Below the pieces are notes generated by a model, which saw only the letters and a list, made by a program, of their open reading frames with translations, made no database searches and had not been told where the DNA came from. A stretch of DNA of 39,509 nucleotides, taken from contig JAPOYT010000166.1 of NCBI GenBank assembly GCA_026706445.1, positions 1 to 39,509 on the forward strand, in the 5' to 3' direction. This document shows, piece after piece, positions 15,724 to 26,785 of the stretch. Position 1 is the stretch's first letter. Each line of letters opens with the position of its first letter. The translations under genes were made by a program, and so were the position numbers. This stretch comes from Chloroflexota bacterium (GTDB lineage Bacteria; Chloroflexota; Anaerolineae; Aggregatilineales; Phototrophicaceae).

Positions 15724-16608
15724 ATGCAAGACATCGTAATCAGGCGCCTGCTGAACGCTGCCGAGCACAGCCAGGCGGTCGAATTGCAAAAGTCGTATTG
15801 GGGCGACGACGCCTGCGACCTCGTGCCGCGCCACATGCTGCATTCGATCTCGCGCTATGGCGGGCATGTTCTTGGCGCCTTTGACCGCGCGAAACTGGTC
15901 GGCTTGCTCATCGGATTCATCGGTACCGATATCGATGTCGACGATCCCGATGCCAGACCGGCGATGGCGAACCTGCTAATCATGTCGAAACGGATGGTCG
16001 TGCTGCCGGCCTATCGCGGCGCCAATATCGGCTTTCGCCTGAAGATGGCGCAGCGCGATCTCGCGCTCAAGCAGGCGATCCGATTGGTGACCTGGAGCGT
16101 TGATCCGCTCCTCGCGCCTAACGCGCATCTCAATATCCGCAAGCTAGGCGGCGTGGTTCAGCGCTACGCGGTCAACTTCTTCGGGCTGCCGGCGGCGGAC
16201 AGTCTGCGCTCCGATCGTTTGGTCGTGGACTGGTGGGTGACGCAGCGGCAAGTCAAAGAGCGCGCAAAAGGCGCGGGCAGCTCGCTCACCCTGAAACAAT
16301 ATTTCGATGTGAACACGCCAGTGGTAAACCGAGCCGAAATCTCGCACAATTGGCTCCAGCCCCGCCGAATGACCGATACGCCGAATTCGACCTTTGCCCT
16401 CGTGGAAATACCGCGTGATTTTCGCGCTCTCGAAGCGGCCGACCGCGATCTGGCTGATGAATGGCGCTATCATATCCGCGATGTTTTTCCGCGGATGTTT
16501 GCGGCTGATTATATCGTAACCGACTTCGTGAGCGGCGATTTCGAAAACAGACGGCGCAGCTTTTACTTGTTGAGCCGTCACTTTGATGAGAACGATCGAA
16601 GGAATTAG
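15724..16608 (+). CDS. GNAT-like acetyltransferase superfamily protein
   Basis: 294 aa. The N-terminal half resembles the GNAT fold of COG3375-type proteins: 'IRRLLNAAEHSQAVELQKSYWG' at the start, a central strand 'GGHVLGAFDRAKLVGLLIGFIG', and 'SKRMVVLPAYRGANIGFRLKMAQRDLALKQ' split over about 80-110, in which 'R-G-A-N-I-G' replaces the acetyl-CoA loop Q/RxxGxG/A. 'TWSVDPLLAPNAHLNIRKLG' follows. The C-terminal third has no motif I recognise. The acetyl acceptor is unknown. It lies between the NmrA-like gene and proC (9 bp before the latter), so the three probably form one transcript. There is only a weak ribosome site before ATG 15724. Confidence 0.7.
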   Translation: MQDIVIRRLLNAAEHSQAVELQKSYWGDDACDLVPRHMLHSISRYGGHVLGAFDRAKLVGLLIGFIGTDIDVDDPDARPAMANLLIMSKRMVVLPAYRGANIGFRLKMAQRDLALKQAIRLVTWSVDPLLAPNAHLNIRKLGGVVQRYAVNFFGLPAADSLRSDRLVVDWWVTQRQVKERAKGAGSSLTLKQYFDVNTPVVNRAEISHNWLQPRRMTDTPNSTFALVEIPRDFRALEAADRDLADEWRYHIRDVFPRMFAADYIVTDFVSGDFENRRRSFYLLSRHFDENDRRN

Positions 16609-16617
16609 GGGATCTAT

Positions 16618-17436
16618 ATGGCATTCAACGGTGAAATGACAGCATTTATCGGCGCCGGCGTGATGGGCGAGGCGATGATCAAGGGCTTGCTCAGTCAGAA
16701 GCTGCTTGCGCCGGAAAACATCGTGGCGGCCGATCCGCGCGCCGATCGCTTGGATGAGCTGCGAACGCGCTACGGCATCACCGTTACCACCGACAACGCC
16801 GAAGCCGCGCGCGCCGCTGATGTAGTCGTGCTGTCAGTCAAACCGCAAGTCATGGATGCTGTGCTGCCGGAATTGCGCGGACAAGTTGACAGCGTAAGAC
16901 TGATCCTAAGCATTGTCGCCGGTGTTCCATTGAAGATGATCGCGAACGAGCTCCAGAACGTCCGGGTCATTCGTTCGATGCCCAATACGCCGGGCCAGAT
17001 CGGACGCGGCATCACCGTATGGACGGCGTCGAGCGCGGTCGGCGCCGAACAGCGCGCGCAAGCGGAAGCGCTGCTGGGCGCAATGGGCGAGCACATTTAC
17101 GCCGCCGATGAGCGCTTTCTGGATATGGCGACCGCCCTTAGCGGCTCCGGCCCCGCCTATGTCTTCATGTTCATGGAGGCGCTGATTGACGCCGGCGTTC
17201 ACATGGGTTTCGCCCGGCGCGATGCCGAACAATTGGTGACGCAGACGCTGCTGGGCTCGGTGCTCTATGCGCAGCAATCAGGCCTGCATCCCGCCGAGCT
17301 TCGCAATCAGGTGACCAGCCCGGGTGGCACGACGGCGGCCGCCTTGCACGAGATGGAGAAGGGCGGCTTGCGAACCGTGCTGTCGGAAGGTGTTTGGGCG
17401 GCTTATCACCGTTCGCAGGAATTGGGACAAGAATAG
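16618..17436 (+). CDS. proC: Pyrroline-5-carboxylate reductase
   Basis: Last step of proline synthesis: reduces 1-pyrroline-5-carboxylate with NAD(P)H. The 272-aa chain has the N-terminal Rossmann motif 'FIGAGVMGEAMIKGLL', then 'VLSVKPQVMDAVLPEL', the conserved 'VIRSMPNTPGQIGRG', and in the helical C-terminal domain the active-site segment 'ALSGSGPAYVFMFMEAL' and 'VTSPGGTTAAALHEME', which carry the substrate-binding residues. ATG 16618 follows AGGGGA at about 16607-16612, which overlaps the previous stop. The next gene's ribosome site overlaps the proC stop. The gene looks complete and of usual length. Confidence 0.97.
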   Translation: MAFNGEMTAFIGAGVMGEAMIKGLLSQKLLAPENIVAADPRADRLDELRTRYGITVTTDNAEAARAADVVVLSVKPQVMDAVLPELRGQVDSVRLILSIVAGVPLKMIANELQNVRVIRSMPNTPGQIGRGITVWTASSAVGAEQRAQAEALLGAMGEHIYAADERFLDMATALSGSGPAYVFMFMEALIDAGVHMGFARRDAEQLVTQTLLGSVLYAQQSGLHPAELRNQVTSPGGTTAAALHEMEKGGLRTVLSEGVWAAYHRSQELGQE

Positions 17437-17446
17437 GGAGGCATAC

Positions 17447-19243
17447 GTGGCTGAACGCTTGAAGGTTACCCCAAACAACGAAGACCTGTTTAGTCTGATC
17501 AATGAAGCGGAAAGCGGGAAACTCGCACTGCCACAATTTCAGCGCTCTTTCGTTTGGACAGCAGGGGACATCCGAGAACTGTTGGTATCAGTCTTCAACG
17601 GATATTTCATAGGATCTTTGCTATTGCTTGACATTGACTCTGGTCATCCTCCATTTTTGACACGCGGTGTCGAGGGAAGCAGCCTCACGGATTCTGAACT
17701 AGAAGGAGTAGCTTTCCGCCTCTTGCTGGACGGTCAACAGAGGATTACTTCACTTTATTATGCCTTTGCCGCTCCTGAAATTCCACTTAAGGGCAGATCA
17801 AAACAGCCAACTGTATTTTTCATTGACTTGAAGAAGTTCTTTGATGGTGATGTCGATGATGCCATATTCTACAAGAGCAAGTCGCGTTGCAAGGTGCAAG
17901 AACTTGAACCGGGTCAATGGCAGTTTGAGAATCTTTGCGTTCCACTTAGCCAAGTATCCAGTCAGGTGAAATGGTCTTCGTGGACATCAGGTTATATGAA
18001 GTGGCTAATGAAGACCGATAGTGAGAAATTAAACGGCTGGATAGATAAGGAAAACGGAAGATGGCAAGCAGAATTGAGTAGAGTTTGGCAATTCAGCCAG
18101 CCGGTGTTGTCGTTGTCTAAGATTGAACCCGGCAACATGCGACAATTGGAAGAATTATGCACGGTGTTCGAGAAGCTAAATAGCACTGGAATATCTCTTT
18201 CCGTGTTTGACCTGCTTACCGCAAGACTATATCCACAGGGAATTAAACTCGATGAACTATGGAATGGAGCACTGGAACAATGTGAATTCTTGCGGAAGTT
18301 TGATGCAGGCAAATCGGACTTTGGAGTCTCTCTATTGCGAATGATAGCCTTGAAGCGTGGAGACGACATAAAGGGGAAAGCCCTTATCCGCTTGTCAGTA
18401 GAACGCTTCAGCGAGGATTGGCATGAAGCGGTACATTACTTGAATGAAGGCTTTAAGCGGCTAACGTCCGTGCAAGACGATGGCTTTGGCGTCTTCAACC
18501 CGAAGTGGCTACCTTCAAAGACGATGATTCCTTTGCTTGGGGCACTATTGGCAAAGCGCAATTCATTGCCCGCCGATAGACGGGCATCTGCCACAAGGGT
18601 CATTAAATGGTGGTACTGGGGAGCTACCTTCATTGCTCGATACTCGGGACCGACGGAGACAATTTCGCAGCGAGACTTTGTGGCGATTTCTCAATACATG
18701 AAAGGCGAAGACAACAGGTATCCTGAGGTGTTCAGTGAGGTGTACGATGAACTCCTCAGGCATGAAGAAGAGTATTCAATCTTGTCAGTTGAGCGGGCGA
18801 GCAACATCGTCTACAAAGCAGTAATGTGCTTGCTCGCGCTAAACGGCGCAAAAGACTTTCGAAACTACGAGAGCATCACCTTTTCTCAGCTTGACGATCA
18901 CCATATATTTCCGAAAGCCTACTTGCAAGCGACGAGCATCGAGCCCCAGCTTGGGCTGACTGCAACGGGTACACGCAACACGATTGTCAACCGAACGCTG
19001 ATTTCCTCGCAGACCAATCGCGCTATCGGCAAGAAAGCCCCGAGCGAATATTTGAGCGATAAGTCGATAATAGATCCTGGCAATGTTCAGAATATTCTGG
19101 CCAGACACTTCGTAGATGACGCAGCACTGCGACATTTGCGACAAGACAACTATCCACAATTCTTAAAACATCGCGAACGAGCGATTCTAAGCAAGATTCG
19201 GTCGATTTTCGTCGATATGCCGCGGCCACCGCGCCAAGATTAG
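17447..19243 (+). CDS. DUF262/DUF1524 protein (GmrSD-type, possible type IV restriction or defence nuclease)
   Basis: 598 aa. The N-terminal DUF262 domain shows 'LPQFQRSFVWTAGDIREL' (about 25-42), 'GYFIGSLLLLD' and the signature 'LLDGQQRITSLYYAF' (about 93-107), a ParB-like NTPase fold. 'FEKLNSTGISLSVFDLLTARLY' (about 240-261) is the second family motif. The C-terminal DUF1524 HNH-type nuclease region has 'DDHHIFPKAYLQ' (about 483-494) and 'NTIVNRTLISSQTNRAIGKK'. Proteins with both domains (GmrSD, BrxU, SspE) cut modified phage DNA; the target here is unknown. GTG 17447 is fixed by GGGAGG at 17435-17440; the open frame reaches further upstream into proC. Base and codon use is clearly AT-richer (many AGA, ATA, AAT) than in its neighbours, so recent transfer between proC and atpA is likely. 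Confidence 0.88.
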   Translation: MAERLKVTPNNEDLFSLINEAESGKLALPQFQRSFVWTAGDIRELLVSVFNGYFIGSLLLLDIDSGHPPFLTRGVEGSSLTDSELEGVAFRLLLDGQQRITSLYYAFAAPEIPLKGRSKQPTVFFIDLKKFFDGDVDDAIFYKSKSRCKVQELEPGQWQFENLCVPLSQVSSQVKWSSWTSGYMKWLMKTDSEKLNGWIDKENGRWQAELSRVWQFSQPVLSLSKIEPGNMRQLEELCTVFEKLNSTGISLSVFDLLTARLYPQGIKLDELWNGALEQCEFLRKFDAGKSDFGVSLLRMIALKRGDDIKGKALIRLSVERFSEDWHEAVHYLNEGFKRLTSVQDDGFGVFNPKWLPSKTMIPLLGALLAKRNSLPADRRASATRVIKWWYWGATFIARYSGPTETISQRDFVAISQYMKGEDNRYPEVFSEVYDELLRHEEEYSILSVERASNIVYKAVMCLLALNGAKDFRNYESITFSQLDDHHIFPKAYLQATSIEPQLGLTATGTRNTIVNRTLISSQTNRAIGKKAPSEYLSDKSIIDPGNVQNILARHFVDDAALRHLRQDNYPQFLKHRERAILSKIRSIFVDMPRPPRQD

Positions 19244-19256
19244 ACTCAAAATCCAT

Positions 19257-19274
19257 TTGTGAAAATATAGACAA
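19257..19274. promoter_or_regulatory. Candidate Rex operator overlapping the atpA -35 box
   Basis: TTGTGAAAATATAGACAA fits the Rex box TTGTGAA-N4-TTCACAA at 12 of 14 defined positions (left arm perfect, right arm TAGACAA). It shares TTGTGAAA and terminal ACAA with the site in front of rex at 25774-25791. Its right arm overlaps the predicted -35 hexamer (19268-19273), an arrangement suited to repression. Confidence 0.5.
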
Positions 19275-19296
19275 GCGCCCGCCTTTAGGCTAAAAT
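19268..19296 (+). promoter_or_regulatory. Sigma-70-type promoter of the atpAGDC genes
   Basis: TAGACA (19268-19273), exactly 17 bp, TAAAAT (19291-19296); each hexamer matches consensus at 5 of 6 positions. The predicted start, about 19303, leaves a leader of roughly 135 nt before atpA. The leader contains a small hairpin, GTCCG-N5-CGGAC, at 19345-19359. I see no riboswitch or gene in this gap (19244-19439). Confidence 0.6.
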
Positions 19297-19439
19297 GGCA
19301 CAAAGTTTCAACTAAACCGCCTTCGGTCGAGCCAGCCAACGTACGTCCGATGAGCGGACAAAGCGGCATCAGGTCAAGCCTCCCCGTTAGGAGCGCTTGC
19401 TAAACCGAATCGGTGGAGAGTTAAGCAAGGAGCCTGCGA

Positions 19440-20945
<1,506 letters not shown>

Positions 20946-20977
20946 TGTCGCCGCGGACAGCCGGAAGGAGACGCTAG

Positions 20978-21946
20978 ATGCCAACCCTGCGAGAAGTCAA
21001 GAATCGCATTCGCAGCGTCAGAAACATCGCCCAAATCACACGGGCGCTGGAAGCGGTATCAGCTTCGCGCGTTCGCCGCGCCCAGGCGCGTGTGCTCGCC
21101 AGCCGCATCTACGCCGAGAAAGCCTGGGAAATCTTGGTCAACGTGCAAGCAGCCAGCAAGAACCTGCCCTTGCACCCGCTGCTCACTGAACGTGAAGAAA
21201 TCAACCGTGTGATGGTGGTTGTCATCACCTCCGATCGCGGTCTTGCCGGCGCCTACAATACCAATATCTTGCGCGTGGCGCAGCGCTTCGAATCGCGGCT
21301 GGGCAAACCGGTTGATTACGTCACCGTCGGGCGCAAGGGCCGCGACTCGCTCGCTCGGCTCGGCGCCAATATTGTGGCCTCCTTCACCGATATGTCGGCC
21401 GAGCCCAAAGTATCGGATATCACGCCTATCGCCCGCATCGCCATGGACGCCTATCTTGAGGGCCAAGCCGATGAGGTGCTGATCGCGTATACCGACTTCA
21501 TCAACATGCTGGCGCAGCGTCCCGCCGTTCTGGGCTGGCTGCCCTTGACGACTCACACTATCGCTGAGCAAGTCGCCGCCGAATACGTCAAAGATGTCGC
21601 GGCAGTCACCGATGGCACGCAGAATTACGAATATGAGCCGAGCGCGACTGCCGTGGTCGACGAGATCGTGCCGCGTTTCACCGAATTGCAGCTTTATCAA
21701 GCCCTGCTCGAAGCGCAGGCCAGCGAGCATGCGGCGCGCATGGCGGCGATGAAGAACGCAACCGATAACGCCACGCAGCTGACCGCCGATCTCACGCTGC
21801 AATACAACAAGGCGCGTCAGGCGGAGATCACGGCCGAGATCCTCGATATTGTCGGTGGCGCCAATGCCTTGCAGCAAGCGATTGACAAGACTGCTGCCGA
21901 CATTCTTGACGGCAGCCAAATGAGAGAACAGTTGCTTGACGTCTGA
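20978..21946 (+). CDS. atpG: ATP synthase F1 subunit gamma
   Basis: Central rotor shaft of F1. The N-terminal helix 'LREVKNRIRSVRNIAQITRALEAVS' (split over residues 3-27) is the classic gamma coiled-coil start. 'VVVITSDRGLAGAYNTNI' (about 77-94) is the Rossmann-like core. The long C-terminal helix includes 'EHAARMAAMKNATDNA' (about 250-265), ending 'QAEITAEILDIVGGANAL'. The length of 322 aa is slightly above the usual ~290 because of added residues around 195-225. ATG 20978 follows GGAAGGAG. It is separated from atpD by 122 bp that hold a short two-copy palindromic repeat. Confidence 0.97.
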   Translation: MPTLREVKNRIRSVRNIAQITRALEAVSASRVRRAQARVLASRIYAEKAWEILVNVQAASKNLPLHPLLTEREEINRVMVVVITSDRGLAGAYNTNILRVAQRFESRLGKPVDYVTVGRKGRDSLARLGANIVASFTDMSAEPKVSDITPIARIAMDAYLEGQADEVLIAYTDFINMLAQRPAVLGWLPLTTHTIAEQVAAEYVKDVAAVTDGTQNYEYEPSATAVVDEIVPRFTELQLYQALLEAQASEHAARMAAMKNATDNATQLTADLTLQYNKARQAEITAEILDIVGGANALQQAIDKTAADILDGSQMREQLLDV

Positions 21947-21973
21947 GCCGCGAGGCGCCACCCAACGCGAACC

Positions 21974-23472
<1,499 letters not shown>

Positions 23473-23481
23473 GAGGCGCTC

Positions 23482-23934
23482 ATGCCGCTTCATGTTGAGT
23501 TGGTGACGCAAGAAAAAAGGATATTCGATGAGCCGGAAGCGGACATCGTCATGGTGCCGGCCGTCGAAGGCGAGATGGGCGTGCTGCCAAATCACGCGCC
23601 GGTTTTGACCACGCTGACCTATGGCGAGCTGGTGGTGCGCAAGGGCGCCGCCGAAGAACGATTCGCGATCTATGGCGGCGTTGTCGATGTCCGACCCGAC
23701 AAGGTGGTCGTCTTGGCGGACCTCGCCGAATCGTCCTACGCCCTGGATCTCGAGAAAGCGCAGGAAGCGCGCGAGCATGCGCGGCAGGCTTTGGAAGAGG
23801 CGCCGTCCGAACTGGAGAACCGCGATGCGCTAATGGCGCTTCGTCGGGCGAACCTGGCTGTCCGCATCAGCCAAAAGATCCGCAGTCGCGGTTCCGGCCT
23901 GCGAATCCTTGACGAGGAGAGCGACGAAGTCTGA
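23482..23934 (+). CDS. atpC: ATP synthase F1 subunit epsilon
   Basis: 150 aa. The N-terminal beta sandwich has 'LVTQEKRIFDEPEADIVMVP' and the hallmark 'GEMGVLPNHAPVLTTL' (about 31-46), which contacts gamma. The C-terminal helical pair (about 90-140) includes the run of Glu/Arg/Ala typical of the inhibitory hairpin. A strong GGAGG (23472-23476) precedes the ATG. It is the last gene of the unit and is followed by a clear terminator. Confidence 0.94.
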   Translation: MPLHVELVTQEKRIFDEPEADIVMVPAVEGEMGVLPNHAPVLTTLTYGELVVRKGAAEERFAIYGGVVDVRPDKVVVLADLAESSYALDLEKAQEAREHARQALEEAPSELENRDALMALRRANLAVRISQKIRSRGSGLRILDEESDEV

Positions 23935-23973
23935 TCGCCTAATCTTTGCTGTTCGAATCCCCATCCATTCAGC

Positions 23974-24010
23974 ACCCGGCGCCGCGAAGGCGGTCCGGGT
24001 TTTTCATTTT
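23974..24010 (+). terminator. Rho-independent terminator after atpC
   Basis: Stem ACCCGG/CCGGGT (23974-23979 with 23995-24000), extended inside by CGCC/GGCG around a GCGAA loop and followed by TTTTCATTTT. It ends the atpAGDC transcript and separates it from mreB. Confidence 0.85.
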
Positions 24011-24058
24011 GCTGTAAAATAGAATCAGTAGCTGCTACAGAGGAGACAGGAAACGCCC

Positions 24059-25075
24059 ATGGCGCGCTTCGGAAAGCGACTCGGCGTCGATCTGGGCACG
24101 GTGAATGTCCTGATCTATGACAGCGGTCGCATTGTCCTGCAAGAGCCGTCTCTGGTGGCTTTGCTCGCGGAAGAAGAGCGCATCGTCGACTTCGGCAGCC
24201 CGGCGCGCGAGATGCTCGGGCGTGTCGATGACGAAGATATTCAAGTCATGCGGCCGCTGCAGAATGGCGTCATCGCCGATTATGAAGTGACCGAAGCGAT
24301 GTTGGAATACTTCTTCGGCAAAATTGCCGGCCGCATTCGCCTCTTCCGACCCAGTGTCATGGTTTCCGTGCCTTATGGCGCAACCAGTGTGGAAAGACGC
24401 GCCGTTCGCGAGGCGATTCTCGCCGCTGGCGCGCGAGAGGTGCAGCTGATGTGGGAGCCCTTGGCTTCGGCGCTTGGCGCCGGCTTGCCGGTGGGGACGC
24501 CAGCCGGCGGCATGGTGGTCAATATCGGCGGCGGCATCACCGAGGCAGCCGTCCTTACTATGAACAACATCGTTCGCGCCGAAAGCGGGCGCGTCGGCGG
24601 CTTGCGTCTGGACGATGGCATCATCGGCTATGTGCGCCGCAAGTACAATTTGACCGTTGGTCAACCCACAGCCGAATCGATCAAGATTCAGATCGGCGCC
24701 GCCGTCGATCAGCCGCAGGAAATGACGATGGAAATCCAAGGGCGCGACAATGTGTCGGGTCTGCCGCGAACGGTGCGCGTGACAACCGGTGAAGTGGTAG
24801 AAGCCTTGGCCGAGCCCCTTGGACAAATTGCCAGCGTCGTCAAAGCCGTGCTCTCGACCACGCCGCCGGAATTGTCATCGGATATTATCGACCGCGGTAT
24901 CGTGCTGACCGGCGGCGGCGCTCTGCTGCGCGGCATCGACAGTTACCTGACGCGCGAAACTGGCGTGCCGGTCTATCAGGCGGACAATCCGCTCATCAAT
25001 GTCGTAGTCGGCTGCGGGCGGGCGCTGGAAGACCCTGCAATAATGCGGCGGCTGGCGCAGACCAATTACTTTTGA
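24059..25075 (+). CDS. mreB: MreB/Mbl-type rod shape-determining actin
   Basis: Bacterial actin that polymerises under the membrane and guides wall synthesis along the cell's length. The 338-aa chain shows the actin-fold ATP motifs: phosphate 1 'GVDLGTVNVLIYD' (about 9-21), connect 1 'PLQNGVIADYEVTEAML' (about 75-91), phosphate 2 'MVVNIGGGITEAAVL' (about 155-169), adenosine 'GIVLTGGGALLRGID' (about 278-292). 'WEPLASALGAGLP' is typical of the family. The start ATG 24059 follows AGGAGACAGG. The gene stands alone, with no mreC/mreD behind it; the next gene, rex, is convergent 41 bp away. Confidence 0.95.
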   Translation: MARFGKRLGVDLGTVNVLIYDSGRIVLQEPSLVALLAEEERIVDFGSPAREMLGRVDDEDIQVMRPLQNGVIADYEVTEAMLEYFFGKIAGRIRLFRPSVMVSVPYGATSVERRAVREAILAAGAREVQLMWEPLASALGAGLPVGTPAGGMVVNIGGGITEAAVLTMNNIVRAESGRVGGLRLDDGIIGYVRRKYNLTVGQPTAESIKIQIGAAVDQPQEMTMEIQGRDNVSGLPRTVRVTTGEVVEALAEPLGQIASVVKAVLSTTPPELSSDIIDRGIVLTGGGALLRGIDSYLTRETGVPVYQADNPLINVVVGCGRALEDPAIMRRLAQTNYF

Positions 25076-25116
25076 TCGCAGCATCAGCTTAACCGTGTGA
25101 AATGGTATATCGCGCT

Positions 25117-25749
25117 TTATCCGTCGAGATAGAAAGTCATATGCTGCAAATGCGTGACCGGGTCAATATACTGAATCTGAACATCGGCCGGCACGATGAT
25201 ATTTATCGGCGCGTAATTCAAAATGGCTTGTACGCCGGCTTTTACCAAGAGGTCGGCGACCGACTGCGCCTCCTCCGCCGGCACTGCGAGCATCGCGATC
25301 TTGATCCCTTCGCTGCGAATGATTTCTCGCAATGCGCTGACTGGCTGAACGACAAACTCGCCGACCTGCCGCCCGATCTTTTGCGGGCTGATGTCAAAGA
25401 CATGGGCGATGCGAAAGCCGCGGTCCTGAAACCCGCGGTAATGGGATATGGCAATGCCTAGATTGCCGGCGCCAACGACGGCTACCATCCATTCCTGGTT
25501 CACCTGCAATACTTCTTGCAACTGATCAATGAGGTATTCAACCTGATAACCGGTGCCCTGCTTTCCGAAGCCGCCGAAATGCGATAGATCTTTGCGAATC
25601 TGCGCCGAGCTGATATCCAGCCTCCGGCCCAATTCGTGCGACGATGTGACCGACTTCTCCTCCTGCTGCAATCTTCGAAGGGCGCGCAGGTATAGCGGCA
25701 AACGACCAATGACGATATCAGGGATCTCTGACTGCGATTTGGCTGACAT
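25117..25749 (-). CDS. rex: Redox-sensing transcriptional repressor Rex
   Basis: Winged-helix repressor that senses the NADH/NAD+ ratio. Numbered from ATG 25749 (210 aa): N-terminal DNA-binding domain with 'PLYLRALRRL' and the recognition segment 'DISSAQIRKDLSHFGGFGKQGTGY' (about 44-67, the family hallmark), then the Rossmann domain with 'VAVVGAGNLGIAISHYRGF' (NADH-binding GxGxxG), 'VFDISPQKIG' and 'AMLAVPAEEAQSVAD', ending with the domain-swapped helix. The frame extends to a TTG at 25773, but that lies directly beside the operator. A Rex-type operator at 25774-25791 suggests autoregulation. Confidence 0.96.
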   Translation of the reverse strand: MSAKSQSEIPDIVIGRLPLYLRALRRLQQEEKSVTSSHELGRRLDISSAQIRKDLSHFGGFGKQGTGYQVEYLIDQLQEVLQVNQEWMVAVVGAGNLGIAISHYRGFQDRGFRIAHVFDISPQKIGRQVGEFVVQPVSALREIIRSEGIKIAMLAVPAEEAQSVADLLVKAGVQAILNYAPINIIVPADVQIQYIDPVTHLQHMTFYLDG

Positions 25750-25773
25750 TGAAATGACAACTTCGGACGGCAA

Positions 25774-25791
25774 TTGTGAAACTTTCTACAA
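25774..25791. promoter_or_regulatory. Rex operator upstream of rex
   Basis: TTGTGAAACTTTCTACAA matches TTGTGAA-N4-TTCACAA at 12 of 14 defined positions (right arm TCTACAA). It lies 24 bp before the preferred rex start, where autoregulatory Rex sites are usually found. No clear -35/-10 pair for rex could be fixed around it. Confidence 0.65.
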
Positions 25792-25893
25792 AGACCATGT
25801 TACCACCGCCAGGTGTCACGCGCTAGAAAACTCGCTTCTGATCGCGCGCGCGCCGTTCTCGGCGAACGATAATGACAACCCATGGAGGCTCGC

Positions 25894-25922
25894 TTGTTTG
25901 CGCTTTGGGGCAATGCTACAAT
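25894..25922 (+). promoter_or_regulatory. Promoter of the GbsR-like regulator gene
   Basis: TTGTTT (25894-25899), 17 bp, TACAAT (25917-25922), with TGC directly before the -10 (extended -10). The predicted start is about 25929, leaving a leader of about 23 nt. Confidence 0.55.
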
Positions 25923-25951
25923 GGCGGCGCCAATTGACCGGATAAATTGCT

Positions 25952-26536
25952 ATGCCCTCCGACACAGGCGACAAGAGCGCGAATAGCCGTCAGCTTGCGG
26001 CTGACCTTCAGATCGTCCACGACAGCATGCTGGATGGTTTGGGACAACTTGCCGATTATTTCGGATTCAACAAAGTCATGGGGCAGCTTTATGGCTGCCT
26101 CCTGCTCAGCGCCGAACCGCTTTCCCTTGATGACATGATGGCGCGCCTTGGGATATCGAAAGCGAGCGTCAGCACCAATATGCGCTCGCTCGAACATATG
26201 GGCATGGTGCGCCAGGTTTGGGTGCGGGGCGGCAGCGGACGGCGCAAATATTATCAGGCCGAAACCGACTTCTGGCAAATATTCTCCAATTTTCTGAGCG
26301 GACGCGAATTGCGCGATGTTGAGCGCGCCCTGGCAGTCATGGAGGAAAACCGTCAGCGCATTTCCAGCGCGATTGCCGAGCTACCGCCCGATCAGCAGAT
26401 TCTAGCGCGCCTCTACCTCGATCGGATCGCGCAAATGCAGGCGCTGTTTCGTTTTGCCCAACTCATCATCAATAGTGTATTGGGCCAGGTCAGCGGCAAC
26501 GACGTCTCCGATGTTTCCGGCGTGGAACTGCAATAG
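25952..26536 (+). CDS. GbsR/MarR-family transcriptional regulator
   Basis: 194 aa. The winged-helix core (about 40-110) has 'GFNKVMGQLYGCLLLSAEPLSLDDMMARLGISKASVSTNM' as consecutive helices, with 'GISKASVSTNMRSLEHMGMVRQVW' as recognition helix and turn, then the wing 'GGSGRRKYYQAE'. This arrangement, with an N-terminal helix and the 'KxxGxlYgxL' start, is typical of the GbsR (COG1510) branch. A C-terminal helical region (about 120-185) would form the dimer. GbsR of Bacillus responds to choline; no such genes are nearby, so the target and ligand are unknown. It is the only gene between rex and the tRNA and is transcribed divergently from rex. Confidence 0.82.
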   Translation: MPSDTGDKSANSRQLAADLQIVHDSMLDGLGQLADYFGFNKVMGQLYGCLLLSAEPLSLDDMMARLGISKASVSTNMRSLEHMGMVRQVWVRGGSGRRKYYQAETDFWQIFSNFLSGRELRDVERALAVMEENRQRISSAIAELPPDQQILARLYLDRIAQMQALFRFAQLIINSVLGQVSGNDVSDVSGVELQ

Positions 26537-26546
26537 GCATCGCCCC

Positions 26547-26575
26547 TTGTAGCGCAACCTGCCTGAGACTATAAT
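26547..26575 (+). promoter_or_regulatory. Promoter of tRNA-Leu
   Basis: TTGTAG (26547-26552), 17 bp, perfect TATAAT (26570-26575). The predicted start of about 26582 gives a 12-nt 5' leader to the tRNA. Confidence 0.7.
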
Positions 26576-26593
26576 TCGGCTTGGCTTCTCCCT

Positions 26594-26674
26594 GAGGAAG
26601 TGGCGGAATTGGCAGACGCGCATGACTTAGGATCATGTCTCTTTGAGGTGAGGGTTCGAGTCCCTCCTTCCTCA
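26594..26674 (+). tRNA. tRNA-Leu (anticodon UAG)
   Basis: Cloverleaf by eye: acceptor stem GAGGAAG (26594-26600) pairs with CTTCCTC (26667-26673), discriminator A at 26674. Anticodon stem CATGA/TCATG encloses the loop CTTAGGA, with anticodon TAG reading CUA and other CUN leucine codons. A long variable arm (26638-26649) follows, as expected for tRNA-Leu. The T arm GAGGG-TTCGAGT-CCCTC is canonical. The 3' CCA is not encoded. It has its own promoter and terminator. Confidence 0.96.
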
Positions 26675-26689
26675 TCTCGGATCAGCTTG

Positions 26690-26716
26690 AAGGGCGCGTC
26701 ACGCGCCTTTGCATTT
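26690..26716 (+). terminator. Rho-independent terminator after tRNA-Leu
   Basis: Stem AAGGGCGCG / CGCGCCTTT around a TCA loop (26690-26710; one G-T pair), followed by GCATTTT. It separates the tRNA transcript from tig, 70 bp downstream. Confidence 0.75.
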
Positions 26717-26785
26717 TCTGCCTGACCACATCATTACGCGCTGAATGCCTACGGGACGCGGCGCGCGAAAATCAAGGAATTCATC

